A DNA stretch of 5,114 nucleotides from the NCBI GenBank assembly GCA_007123425.1, contig SKLC01000314.1, positions 1 to 5,114 on the forward strand, in the 5' to 3' direction. Source of the stretch: Nitriliruptoraceae bacterium (GTDB taxonomy: Bacteria; Actinomycetota; Nitriliruptoria; Nitriliruptorales; Nitriliruptoraceae). The notes under the pieces are model-generated. The model searched no databases and was not told the origin of the DNA. It saw only the letters and a program-made list of their open reading frames with translations. The position numbers and the translations under genes were made by a program. Shown piece by piece: positions 1 to 5,114 of the stretch (position 1 is its first letter; the number at the start of each line of letters is the position of its first letter).

Positions 1-2
1 AG

Positions 3-845
3 GCGGAGGTCGCCACCGCCCGGGGCGCGGCCACCCTCGGCGTGCCCACGGTGCTGTCCACGGTCGCCTCCTACTCCATCGAGGAGGTCGCGGAGGCGGC
101 CGGCGACACCCCGAACTGGTTCCAGCTGTACTGGCCGACCGAGGACGCGATCACCGACAGCCTCATCCAGCGCGCCGCCGACGCCGGCTACGACGCGGTG
201 GTGGTCACCCTCGACACCCGCATGCTCGCGTGGCGGCCCCGGGACCTCGTCCAGGCCTATCTGCCGTTCCTGCACGGCAAGGGGCTGGCCAACTACCGCA
301 CCGACCCCGCCTTCACCGCCGGGCTCCCCGACGATGCCGACGACCCCGAGCAGGCCGTCATCATGCGCTGGGCCTCGGTGTTCGCCGACCCGTCCCAGAC
401 CTGGGCGAAGCTCGAGGAGCTGGCCTCCCGCTCGCCGCTGCCGGTCCTGGTCAAGGGCATCCAGCATCCCGACGACGCCCGGTTGGCCGTCGACGCCGGC
501 GTGGCCGGCATGGTCGTCTCGAACCACGGCGGGCGGCAGGTCGACGGCGCGATGGGGGCGCTCGAGGCGCTGCCGGAGGTCGCCGAGGCGGTGGGCGACG
601 AGGTGCCGGTGCTGTTCGACAGCGGCGTGCGCACCGGCGCCGACATCGCCATCGCGCTGGCCCTGGGCGCCCGGGCGGTGCTGCTGGGCCGCCCCTACGC
701 CTGGGGGCTCGGCGTCGCGGGCGACGAGGGGGTGCGCCACGTGCTGCGCTGCATCCTGGCCGACCTCGAGCTCACGATGGCGCTGTCCGGGGTGACCACC
801 TGTGACGAGCTCACCCGTGACCTGCTGATCCGCGAGCCGCGCTGA
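3..845 (+). CDS. FMN-dependent alpha-hydroxy-acid oxidase, lactate 2-monooxygenase-like (5' partial)
   Basis: The frame is open from the window's left edge. The GTG at 42 is internal, because the 13 codons before it (AEVATARGAATLG) continue the conserved family sequence. The family uses FMN to oxidise L-2-hydroxy acids in the cytoplasm; lactate 2-monooxygenase turns lactate into acetate, CO2 and water. The 280 visible residues hold the C-terminal three quarters of the TIM barrel, against about 394 aa for the mycobacterial enzyme. Family active-site positions are all present (numbered from base 3): Tyr43 in QLYW, Asp71 in TLDT, Arg78, flavin-contacting Lys151 in VLVKGI, the catalytic base His175 and substrate-binding Arg178 in SNHGGRQ, and the FMN-phosphate region Asp206-Arg210 (DSGVR) and Arg230 (GRPY). 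The long loop with ANYRTDPAF resembles lactate 2-monooxygenase more than glycolate oxidase. A lactate oxidase or another hydroxy-acid substrate remains possible. Family certain, substrate inferred. Confidence 0.93.
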   Translation, partial: AEVATARGAATLGVPTVLSTVASYSIEEVAEAAGDTPNWFQLYWPTEDAITDSLIQRAADAGYDAVVVTLDTRMLAWRPRDLVQAYLPFLHGKGLANYRTDPAFTAGLPDDADDPEQAVIMRWASVFADPSQTWAKLEELASRSPLPVLVKGIQHPDDARLAVDAGVAGMVVSNHGGRQVDGAMGALEALPEVAEAVGDEVPVLFDSGVRTGADIAIALALGARAVLLGRPYAWGLGVAGDEGVRHVLRCILADLELTMALSGVTTCDELTRDLLIREPR

Positions 846-876
846 CCCCCGCCTCGACGCCGACGCTCGTCCGGGT

Positions 877-905
877 CCGGCGGTCGCCGGGCCGGCGGTT
901 GCCGG
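877..905 (+). terminator. Tandem small hairpins downstream of the hydroxy-acid oxidase
   Basis: Two nearly identical 14-base hairpins lie one base apart, each a 5-bp CCGGC/GCCGG stem with a 4-base loop (GGTC at 882-885, GGTT at 897-900). They begin 31 bases after the oxidase stop and are followed by TCGTT, with no real T-tract. They may end or weaken oxidase transcription before the tRNA gene. The right arm of the second hairpin overlaps the proposed -35 element of the tRNA promoter. The structure is seen; the terminator role is inferred. Confidence 0.4.
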
Positions 906-928
906 TCGTTCGCCCGGCCGCGTACCCT
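899..928 (+). promoter_or_regulatory. Putative promoter of tRNA-Ser(CGA)
   Basis: TTGCCG (899-904) and TACCCT (923-928) are separated by 18 bases and fit the vegetative actinobacterial -35 (TTGNNN) and -10 (TANNNT) elements. Transcription would begin near 935, giving a leader of about 33 nt before the mature tRNA. The same arrangement, TTGGCG-18-TACGCT, sits in front of the second serine tRNA, which strengthens both calls. Confidence 0.6.
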
Positions 929-937
929 CCCCAGGCC

Positions 938-964
938 TCGCCCGGTGGCACGGCCCCCGGGCGA
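938..964 (+). other. Leader hairpin immediately upstream of tRNA-Ser(CGA)
   Basis: TCGCCCGG (938-945) pairs perfectly with CCGGGCGA (957-964) around an 11-base loop. The structure ends three bases before the first base of the mature tRNA. If the predicted start near 935 is right, it would be the first structure formed in the precursor and would sit at the RNase P cleavage side. It could instead be a last terminator for upstream transcription. The pairing is visible; its role is unknown. Confidence 0.4.
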
Positions 965-967
965 TCT

Positions 968-1054
968 GGAGGGATCGCATAGTCTGGCCGAGTGCACCCG
1001 CCTCGAAAGCGGGAGTCCCGCAAGGGACCGGGGGTTCGAATCCCCCTCCCTCCG
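968..1054 (+). tRNA. tRNA-Ser(CGA)
   Basis: This is a complete class II tRNA cloverleaf that reads the UCG codon. The acceptor stem GGAGGGA (968-974) pairs with TCCCTCC (1047-1053), and the discriminator is G1054. The D stem is GCA (977-979) with TGC (993-995). The anticodon stem CCCGC/GCGGG (997-1001, 1009-1013) carries the loop CTCGAAA with anticodon CGA at 1004-1006. The long variable arm typical of serine tRNA is GTCCC/GGGAC (1015-1019, 1024-1028) with a GCAA loop. The T arm is GGGGG-TTCGAAT-CCCCC (1030-1046). CCA is not encoded (CTT follows the discriminator), so it must be added after transcription. The gene has its own promoter upstream and a strong hairpin right after it, so it looks like a single-gene unit. 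Confidence 0.97.
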
Positions 1055-1059
1055 CTTCC

Positions 1060-1094
1060 CGACGCCGCCGCAGCCCCCGGGCGCGGCGGCGTCG
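1060..1094 (+). terminator. Strong hairpin behind tRNA-Ser(CGA), probable terminator
   Basis: A perfect 12-bp GC-rich stem (1060-1071 with 1083-1094) encloses an 11-base loop and starts 5 bases after the tRNA 3' end. TCGTGTCCC follows, so there is no uridine tract. Stem-loops with poor U-tracts are common candidate terminators in high-GC actinobacteria. The position right after the tRNA and before the transporter supports this role. Confidence 0.6.
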
Positions 1095-1171
1095 TCGTGT
1101 CCCAGGCCGCGCGCACGGCTGATCCACGGTCTCCTCGACGCCGAACCCCGCGGGGATCGGTGCGGCACGAC

Positions 1172-1176
1172 GGAGG
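1172..1176 (+). promoter_or_regulatory. Ribosome binding site deciding the transporter start
   Basis: GGAGG at 1172-1176 abuts the in-frame ATG at 1177 with no spacer but lies 9 bases from the next in-frame ATG at 1186. Normal spacing therefore favours 1186, which removes only the first three residues (MRR). Confidence 0.7.
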
Positions 1177-1185
1177 ATGAGGCGG

Positions 1186-3687
1186 ATGCTGGTGGCACTG
1201 TTCGACCGGCTCGCCGAGGTGGTGCGGCGACGCCCCGTGCTCGTGCTGCTCGCGGTGCTGATCGTGACGGCCGTGCTCGCCGGGGCGGCCTCCCAGAGCG
1301 TGACCGATGAGGGCGTGGCCGTCGACAACGAGCTCACCGCGGCGCAGGAGCGCCTCGACGAGCGCTTCGCCGAGCGGTCGTCGGTGGTCCAGGTCCTCGT
1401 CGAGGTCGAGGACGACGTGCGCAGCGCGGCCGCGCTGCGCACCACCCTGCGTCTGCGCGAGGTCATCGAGGACGCGCCCGTCGCCGACACCCTGCTGACC
1501 GACGGCGCCCAGCCGGCGATCACGGGCTTCCTCGACGGGGCCGCGCAGGCCGTGCGGGAGGGCGGCCTCGACCCCGCCGACCTCGACGACGAGGAGGTCC
1601 GCGAGCTGCAGGAGCGCGCGCAGGCAGAGCTCCCGCCCGAGATCGCCGACCTGCTCGACGGCCTGCTCGCCGAGGGCGAGCCGCCCACCGCCGGGCTGCT
1701 GCTGGCCTTCCAGGACACGACCGGGCTCGACGAGCAGGCCGCGCTCGAGCAGCAGCGCGCGCTCGTCGACCTGGTGCGGACCGTGGACCCGGAGCCGGGC
1801 GTGTCGGTCGAGCCCTTCGCCTTCGGCCTGCTGCTCGACGACCCCGACATCGGCCCGGAGATCGGCAGGCTCTTCGGGACGGCGCTGCTGGTCATCCTGC
1901 TGGTGCTCGCCGTGGTCTTCCGCGTGCCCGCCGGCCCCGGCCGGCGCGTGCGGATCGCGCGGCGCACCGCCGCGGACGTCGGGCTCACGCTCGCTGTCAT
2001 CGTGCTCTCGGTGATCTGGATGCAGGGCGCCGGTGTGCTCCTCGGCCCCGACTACGCCGGCCTGATCGGCTACTTCTCCCCGCAGACCCAGATCGTGCCG
2101 ATCCTCGTCGTGGGGCTCGGCGTGGACTTCGCGATCCACCTGCTCGCCCGCTACCGCACCGAGGTCGGCGACGGCGCGGACCCGCCCCGCGCGTGGGCCA
2201 CCTCGGCGCGCACCGTCGGGCTCACGCTGCTGCTGTGCACCGCGGCCACCGCCATCGGCTTCCTGACCAACCTCGTCAGCCCCGTCGAGTTCCTGGCCAC
2301 CCTGGGCGTGCTGGCGGCCGTCGGCATCGTCGCGGCGTTCGTGCTCACCCTCACGGTGGTGCCGGCGGTGCGGGTCCTGCTCGACCGCCGGGCGGCCCGG
2401 GCCGGCACGCTGCCGGCGACGGCGCTGGCCGGGCAGACCCAGCGGGCGCTGCCCCAGGTCGTGGGGCGCACCGCATGGCTGGCGGAGCGGGCGCCGGTCC
2501 CCACGCTGGGCGTCGCCCTGGTGCTGGTGGTCGCGGGTGGCTACGGCTTCACCCAGCTCGACAGCGAGTTCGAGCTCACCGACTTCGTGCCGCAGGACGA
2601 GCCCCTGCTGGCCACCTTCGAGACCATCGACGAGCGCTTCAATGGCGGCTTCGAGGAGAGCACCGCCGTGCTGCTCACCGGGGAGCTGGCCACGCCGGAG
2701 GCCCACAACGCGGTCGTCGCCTCCCTCGAGCGCGCGGCGACGGCCGACGACGTCGCGACCGTGGCCGGCAACTCGGACGGCACGACGTTGGTGTCCGTGC
2801 TCGGCCAGGCGCTCGGCGACGAGGACCTCGGCCCCGCGCTGCTCGAGCTCGGCGTGCGCGAGGACCTCACCGTGGGCGGGGGCGCCGACGTCGCCGCCGT
2901 CTACGACCTGCTGCTCGACGAGGCGACCGGGGCCTCCGAGGTGCTCGATCGTGACGTGGGCGGTGACTACCTCGGACGCGCGGAGCTGCGCACCACCGCC
3001 GGCCAGAGCCGCGCGGGCGACCTCGAGCAGGACCTGCTGGCGGCGTTCGCCCCCCTGCGCGACGCCGGCGGCGAGGCGATCGCCACCTCGCCGGAGATCG
3101 TGCAGGCCGACATCGGCGAGCGGATCGAGGACTCCCAGCTCCTGTCGCTGCTGACCGCGCTCGGGGCGGCGATGGCGCTGCTCGTCCTGCACTACACGGT
3201 CGCGGTCCGCCGACCCCTGGTGGGCGTTGTCACGGTGCTGCCCGTCGGGCTGGTGCTGGCGCTCACCTTCGGCACGATGGCGCTGACCGGCGTGCCGCTC
3301 AACCCCGTCACCGCGACGCTGGCGGCGCTGTCCATCGGCATCGGCGTGCCGTTCACGATCCACGTGACCTCGCGGTTCCTGGAGGAGCGCGAGCACGGCG
3401 GTGACGCGCTGCGCCGCACCGTCACCCAGACCGGCGGGGCGCTGGCGGGCTCCGCGCTGACCACCGCGATCGGCTTCGGGGTGCTCATCACCTCGACGCT
3501 GCTGCCCTTCGAGCAGCTCGGGTACGTGATCGTGTACGCGATCGCGTACTCGCTCGTCGCGGCGGTGCTGGTGCTGCCGAGCCTGCTGGCCCTGTGGGAC
3601 CGCTGGGACCGTCGGCGGCAGCCGCGGCGGCAGCACGAGCACGGGACGGGCGCAGCCGTGACGGTGGCGGGGGACGGGGCGCGCTGA
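1186..3687 (+). CDS. RND superfamily transporter, MMPL/COG1033-type putative exporter
   Basis: This 833-aa integral membrane protein has the two-fold repeat of RND permeases. Predicted helices lie near residues 17-35, 229-247, 264-287, 301-321, 342-361, 368-398, 439-456, 651-671, 677-698, 709-729, 748-772 and 775-803. Two large acidic extracytoplasmic domains, near 36-228 and 457-650, follow helices 1 and 7. The family normally uses the proton gradient to export lipids or other hydrophobic compounds; no substrate can be named here. Helix 4 carries GVDFAIHLLARYR with Asp314, the expected proton-relay type residue. The matching segment of helix 10 reads GVPFTIHVTSRF, with Pro722 where an acid would stand. 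The tail after 805 is short, basic and probably cytoplasmic. The start is set by GGAGG 9 bases upstream. No partner gene is adjacent, and the gene converges on the NTF2-like gene. Superfamily confident; substrate unknown. It may instead be a hopanoid/lipid-type RND protein. Confidence 0.92.
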   Translation: MLVALFDRLAEVVRRRPVLVLLAVLIVTAVLAGAASQSVTDEGVAVDNELTAAQERLDERFAERSSVVQVLVEVEDDVRSAAALRTTLRLREVIEDAPVADTLLTDGAQPAITGFLDGAAQAVREGGLDPADLDDEEVRELQERAQAELPPEIADLLDGLLAEGEPPTAGLLLAFQDTTGLDEQAALEQQRALVDLVRTVDPEPGVSVEPFAFGLLLDDPDIGPEIGRLFGTALLVILLVLAVVFRVPAGPGRRVRIARRTAADVGLTLAVIVLSVIWMQGAGVLLGPDYAGLIGYFSPQTQIVPILVVGLGVDFAIHLLARYRTEVGDGADPPRAWATSARTVGLTLLLCTAATAIGFLTNLVSPVEFLATLGVLAAVGIVAAFVLTLTVVPAVRVLLDRRAARAGTLPATALAGQTQRALPQVVGRTAWLAERAPVPTLGVALVLVVAGGYGFTQLDSEFELTDFVPQDEPLLATFETIDERFNGGFEESTAVLLTGELATPEAHNAVVASLERAATADDVATVAGNSDGTTLVSVLGQALGDEDLGPALLELGVREDLTVGGGADVAAVYDLLLDEATGASEVLDRDVGGDYLGRAELRTTAGQSRAGDLEQDLLAAFAPLRDAGGEAIATSPEIVQADIGERIEDSQLLSLLTALGAAMALLVLHYTVAVRRPLVGVVTVLPVGLVLALTFGTMALTGVPLNPVTATLAALSIGIGVPFTIHVTSRFLEEREHGGDALRRTVTQTGGALAGSALTTAIGFGVLITSTLLPFEQLGYVIVYAIAYSLVAAVLVLPSLLALWDRWDRRRQPRRQHEHGTGAAVTVAGDGAR

Positions 3688-3705
3688 CGCCCACGGCAGA
3701 GACGG

Positions 3706-3729
3706 CCTGGCACCGCCGCCGGTGTCAGG
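3706..3729. terminator. Bidirectional hairpin between the convergent genes
   Basis: CCTGGCACCG (3706-3715) pairs with CGGTGTCAGG (3720-3729) around a CCGC loop: ten pairs, one of them a G-T wobble. It lies 18 bases after the transporter stop and overlaps the stop codon of the minus-strand NTF2-like gene (3725-3727). Neither side has a true T-tract. Placement between two convergent gene ends suggests shared termination. Confidence 0.55.
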
Positions 3730-4084
3730 AGTGGTCGGTGGCCAGCACGATCGTCTCGCGCAGGATGCGCCCCTGGTCATCGAGGTCGAGCACCTCGGAG
3801 CACAGCGCCTGCGTGCCGTCCGGGTGCCAGAACGCCACGTGGAGCGCCACCCGGTCGTCGGCCACCACCTCGTCGCCGACCTCGAGGACCACGTCGCCCG
3901 CGCACAGCTCCCGCAGGTAGTCCGCGATCCGGTCACGGCCGACGAGCACCAGCGGATGGCTCGGGGGGTGCTCGTCGTCGATCACCACCAGCTCGGCGTC
4001 CTCGGCGTAGAGCCCCAGCAGCAGGTCCGGGTCGCGCTCCCGATGCCCCCGCTTGAGGGTGTCGAGGTCGAACGTGGCGATCAT
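3725..4084 (-). CDS. SnoaL/NTF2-like small protein
   Basis: A 119-aa soluble protein with no signal peptide or membrane segment. The pattern fits the NTF2/SnoaL-like cone fold: an N-terminal helical part with FDLDTLKRGHRERDPDLLLGLYAEDAELVV (residues 5-34, in two helices and the first strand), the GRDRIADYLREL helix (49-60), then three strands ending in ALCSEVLDLDDQGRI and RETIVLA. In this superfamily the cavity may host an enzyme active site or bind a ligand, and sequence alone does not decide. Acidic residues near Asp29 and His88 in the WHPDG turn could line the pocket, but this is a guess. The ATG at 4084 is chosen over an in-frame start at 4123 because AGGAG (complement of 4090-4094) lies 5 bases before it and the extra 13 residues are arginine-rich and unlike the fold. 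The gene stands alone on the minus strand, convergent with the transporter. Confidence 0.85.
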   Translation of the reverse strand: MIATFDLDTLKRGHRERDPDLLLGLYAEDAELVVIDDEHPPSHPLVLVGRDRIADYLRELCAGDVVLEVGDEVVADDRVALHVAFWHPDGTQALCSEVLDLDDQGRILRETIVLATDHS

Positions 4085-4163
4085 CGCGGCTCCTGTCCGA
4101 AGGCGGCGAGGCCGGCCGGTCACCTCCCTCGCCTCGAGTGTGGTCGTCGAATCCGGTGATCGC

Positions 4164-4208
4164 CAGGGGCCTTGGGCCCTGCCCGCTCTGCGGCCCCGGC
4201 GGGGCCGC
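4164..4208. other. Non-coding spacer hairpins between the NTF2-like gene and tRNA-Ser(GGA)
   Basis: The 234-base gap 4085-4318 has no convincing gene. It holds two adjacent inverted repeats. CAGGG/CCCTG lies within about 4164-4181 with a short inner stem. GCGGCCC (4190-4196) pairs with GGGCCGC (4202-4208) around CGGCG; written as DNA the arms are a 9-bp repeat around one base. They sit upstream of the NTF2-like gene and upstream of the tRNA promoter. They could be an insulator, an operator or chance in GC-rich DNA. No clear promoter for the NTF2-like gene was recognised. Confidence 0.3.
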
Positions 4209-4277
4209 GATCATCCCCCGCGGGCCACGCCACGTGTGCCGCGCCGTCCGGGTGGGCCGGTCCCTCCTCCCGCGGCG

Positions 4278-4307
4278 TTGGCGACCCCGGCCGCCGGCGC
4301 GTACGCT
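4278..4307 (+). promoter_or_regulatory. Putative promoter of tRNA-Ser(GGA)
   Basis: TTGGCG (4278-4283) and TACGCT (4302-4307) are 18 bases apart and match the actinobacterial vegetative promoter form. The predicted start near 4314 gives only about a 5-nt leader before the mature tRNA. The -10 context GCGTACSCT is shared with the promoter of the first serine tRNA. Confidence 0.65.
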
Positions 4308-4318
4308 GCCGCGCGTTC

Positions 4319-4410
4319 GGAGGGTTCGCCTAGTCTGGCCTATGGCGCACGGCTGGAATCCGTGTTGAGTGGCAACACTCTCGGGGGTTCGAATCCCCCA
4401 CCCTCCGCCA
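4319..4410 (+). tRNA. tRNA-Ser(GGA) with encoded CCA
   Basis: This is a complete class II tRNA that reads UCC and UCU. The acceptor stem GGAGGGT (4319-4325) pairs with ACCCTCC (4400-4406), the discriminator is G4407, and CCA is encoded at 4408-4410. The D stem is GCC (4328-4330) with GGC (4344-4346). The anticodon stem CACGG/CCGTG (4348-4352, 4360-4364) carries the loop CTGGAAT with anticodon GGA at 4355-4357. The long variable arm GAGTG/CACTC (4367-4371, 4376-4380) has a GCAA loop. The T arm GGGGG-TTCGAAT-CCCCC spans 4383-4399. Compared with the first serine tRNA, acceptor pair 7 is swapped (A-T versus T-A) and the third D-stem pair is changed from A-T to C-G. Both are compensatory and support a functional gene. 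Confidence 0.97.
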
Positions 4411-4452
4411 CGGCCCTTTCCGCTTTCGGGTTCGGGCTCTGTACCGGGTTGT

Positions 4453-4486
4453 CGGGCCGGGCCGCTCCACGGGGTGTCCCGGCCCG
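4453..4486 (+). terminator. Hairpin behind tRNA-Ser(GGA), probable terminator
   Basis: CGGGCCGGG (4453-4461) and CCCGGCCCG (4478-4486) form a perfect 9-bp stem 43 bases after the tRNA. The 16-base loop can form a further small CAC/GTG stem. TCTTGT follows, a weak uridine-rich tail, which makes this the best intrinsic-terminator candidate for plus-strand transcription here. Confidence 0.55.
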
Positions 4487-4533
4487 TCTTGTGGGTTCGG
4501 GGACGCTGGATCGGCTGGTCGGGCGCGCGAAAT

Positions 4534-4559
4534 GGCCCGCCAGGCGTGCCTGACGGGCC
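4534..4559 (-). terminator. Terminator-like hairpin of the toxin-antitoxin operon
   Basis: GGCCCG/CGGGCC outer arms (4534-4539, 4554-4559), one C-A mismatch and CAGG/CCTG inner arms enclose a CGTG loop. On the minus strand the structure starts 20 bases after the toxin stop codon and is followed by ATTTCGCG, a short T run. It probably ends the leftward toxin-antitoxin transcript and helps insulate it from the convergent tRNA gene. Confidence 0.55.
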
Positions 4560-4579
4560 GGTAGGGGCCGTAGAGCCGG

Positions 4580-4867
4580 CTACCTCCTGGTCGCGGCCGA
4601 CGATGAACGAGCGTCCTGGATGGTGAGCACGACCACGCGGTCCTCGCTCTCGATGTGCTCGTACACGAGCAGCATCCAGCGCCAGGGACCGAGCACGAAA
4701 CGGGTGCCCTGCCATCGTCCGGTCAGCTCTGGGCCGAGTCGCGGGAACTCTCCGAGTGGCTCGAGGCCACGACGCACGCGCTCGCGGGTGTCGGCAGGCA
4801 GGCTCAGTACCGCAAAGAGGTGGTCGAGGTCCTCGACGGCGACGTGGGCGAGCTCGACGCGCGCCAC
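4580..4867 (-). CDS. RelE/ParE-family toxin
   Basis: This 95-aa protein has the length and pattern of the RelE/ParE toxin superfamily. It has an N-terminal strand VELAH, a helical pair through LDHLFAVLSLPADTRERVRRGLEPLGEFP (residues 14-42), the LGPELTGRWQGTRFVLGPWRWMLLVYE strands (44-70) and a closing VVVLTIQDAR strand (78-87). Arg63, Tyr69 and Arg87 stand at the conserved basic/tyrosine positions of the family. RelE members cut mRNA on the ribosome and ParE members poison DNA gyrase; this sequence alone does not decide which. The GTG start at 4867 is forced: an in-frame TGA lies 18 bases upstream with no start codon between. There is no clear ribosome binding site, so translation is probably coupled to the antitoxin, whose stop lies 4 bases before. 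Such toxins are normally held inactive by the partner antitoxin, and the complex represses its own promoter. Confidence 0.88.
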   Translation of the reverse strand: MARVELAHVAVEDLDHLFAVLSLPADTRERVRRGLEPLGEFPRLGPELTGRWQGTRFVLGPWRWMLLVYEHIESEDRVVVLTIQDARSSSAATRR

Positions 4868-4871
4868 AGGT

Positions 4872-5114
4872 CTACAGGTCGCTCAGGGAGATGGTCTGCC
4901 CGGACGCTGCCTGTCGGCGTCCACGCTCGGCCCGTTCCCACGCGCCGTCGATGCCGTCGAGCACCGCGACCACGGAGTCAGGATCAGGATCTGCGTCATC
5001 GATGGCGGAGGAGAGCAGCGAGCGCGCCAGGGTCCCCTCGTTGACGTGGACGCGTCCCGCGAGGCGGGCCAGCTTGGCTGCTTGTTCCTCGTCGAGGGTG
5101 ATGTTGAGCCGATG
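4872..5114 (-). CDS. Ribbon-helix-helix antitoxin (5' partial)
   Basis: The minus-strand frame entering at the right edge and stopping at TAG (4872-4874) gives 80 residues. It begins HRLNITLDEEQAAKLARLAG and ends SGQTISLSDL. The start of the ribbon-helix-helix fold is clear: the RLNITL strand, a first helix DEEQAAKLARLAG, a turn VHVNE, and a second helix GTLARSLLSSAIDD. A linker (ADPDPD) and a helical C-terminal half (SVVAVLDGIDGAWERAERGRRQAASG) follow and would wrap the toxin. The family dimerises, binds operator DNA through the strand and neutralises the co-encoded toxin. Only the first few codons and the promoter are likely to be missing, since the strand usually starts within three to six residues of the Met. 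The toxin gene follows with a 4-base gap, so they form one operon. RHH type is inferred from pattern, not from a search. Confidence 0.85.
   Translation of the reverse strand, partial: HRLNITLDEEQAAKLARLAGRVHVNEGTLARSLLSSAIDDADPDPDSVVAVLDGIDGAWERAERGRRQAASGQTISLSDL

Noticed and set aside
42..44. GTG at 42 as start of the hydroxy-acid oxidase
   Set aside because: The frame stays open to the window edge and the upstream codons continue the conserved family sequence, so this is an internal valine.
1177..1179. ATG at 1177 as transporter start
   Set aside because: The GGAGG ribosome binding site abuts it with no spacer; the ATG at 1186 has normal 9-base spacing.
811..3936. A 1041-codon open minus-strand frame antisense to the transporter
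   Set aside because: It is an artefact of the strong G/C third-position bias of the transporter. Its translation is low-complexity Arg/Gly/His/Gln-rich sequence with no domain pattern, and it runs through tRNA-Ser(CGA), while the plus frame has a clear 12-helix RND protein.
4085..4123. N-terminal extension of the NTF2-like protein to the start at 4123
   Set aside because: The extra residues are Arg/Gly-rich, the region contains the AGGAG site for the start at 4084, and the fold begins at that methionine.
968..4410. CRISPR array or phage attachment pair made from the repeated tRNA ends
   Set aside because: There are only two copies, explained by conserved serine tRNA structure, and no integrase or spacer pattern is visible in the window.
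3933..4715. A 260-codon minus-strand frame across tRNA-Ser(GGA)
   Set aside because: It would read through a tRNA, two hairpins and parts of two real genes in the wrong frame; composition is Arg/Gly/Pro-rich.
4655..5044. A 129-codon plus-strand frame opposite the toxin-antitoxin genes
   Set aside because: It is a shadow of the two minus-strand genes, with no recognisable motif and no ribosome binding site.

Overview
The window comes from a very GC-rich bacterial chromosome. Codon third positions are almost all G or C, some starts are GTG, and the shadow reading frames are long and arginine-rich. The tRNA promoters, the COG1033-type RND transporter and the lactate monooxygenase-like flavoenzyme fit an actinomycete (Actinomycetota), perhaps a deep-branching lineage. 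The genus cannot be fixed from this sequence.

Layout from left to right. The window opens inside a plus-strand FMN-dependent alpha-hydroxy-acid oxidase of the lactate 2-monooxygenase type, whose 5' end is cut off (to 845). A GC-rich spacer follows with two tandem small hairpins and a recognisable promoter, then tRNA-Ser(CGA) at 968-1054. Directly behind it is a 12-bp perfect hairpin, probably a terminator. Next is a large plus-strand RND/MMPL-type membrane transporter (1186-3687, 833 aa, 12 predicted helices). It converges on a small minus-strand SnoaL/NTF2-like gene (3725-4084), and a hairpin between the two genes could stop transcription both ways. After a 234-base non-coding stretch comes a second serine tRNA, tRNA-Ser(GGA), at 4319-4410, which encodes its own CCA and has its own promoter and downstream hairpin. 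The window ends in a minus-strand toxin-antitoxin operon: a ribbon-helix-helix antitoxin running off the right edge and a RelE/ParE toxin 4 nt behind it.

The genes do not form one pathway. This is a run of short independent units (metabolic enzyme, tRNA, exporter, small NTF2-fold protein, tRNA, toxin-antitoxin) separated by hairpins. The most notable points are the asymmetric loss of the helix-4-type acidic residue in the second half of the transporter, the pair of near-identical serine tRNA ends flanking the transporter/NTF2 segment, and the toxin-antitoxin module beside a tRNA gene. I see no strong case for a wholly new system in this window.
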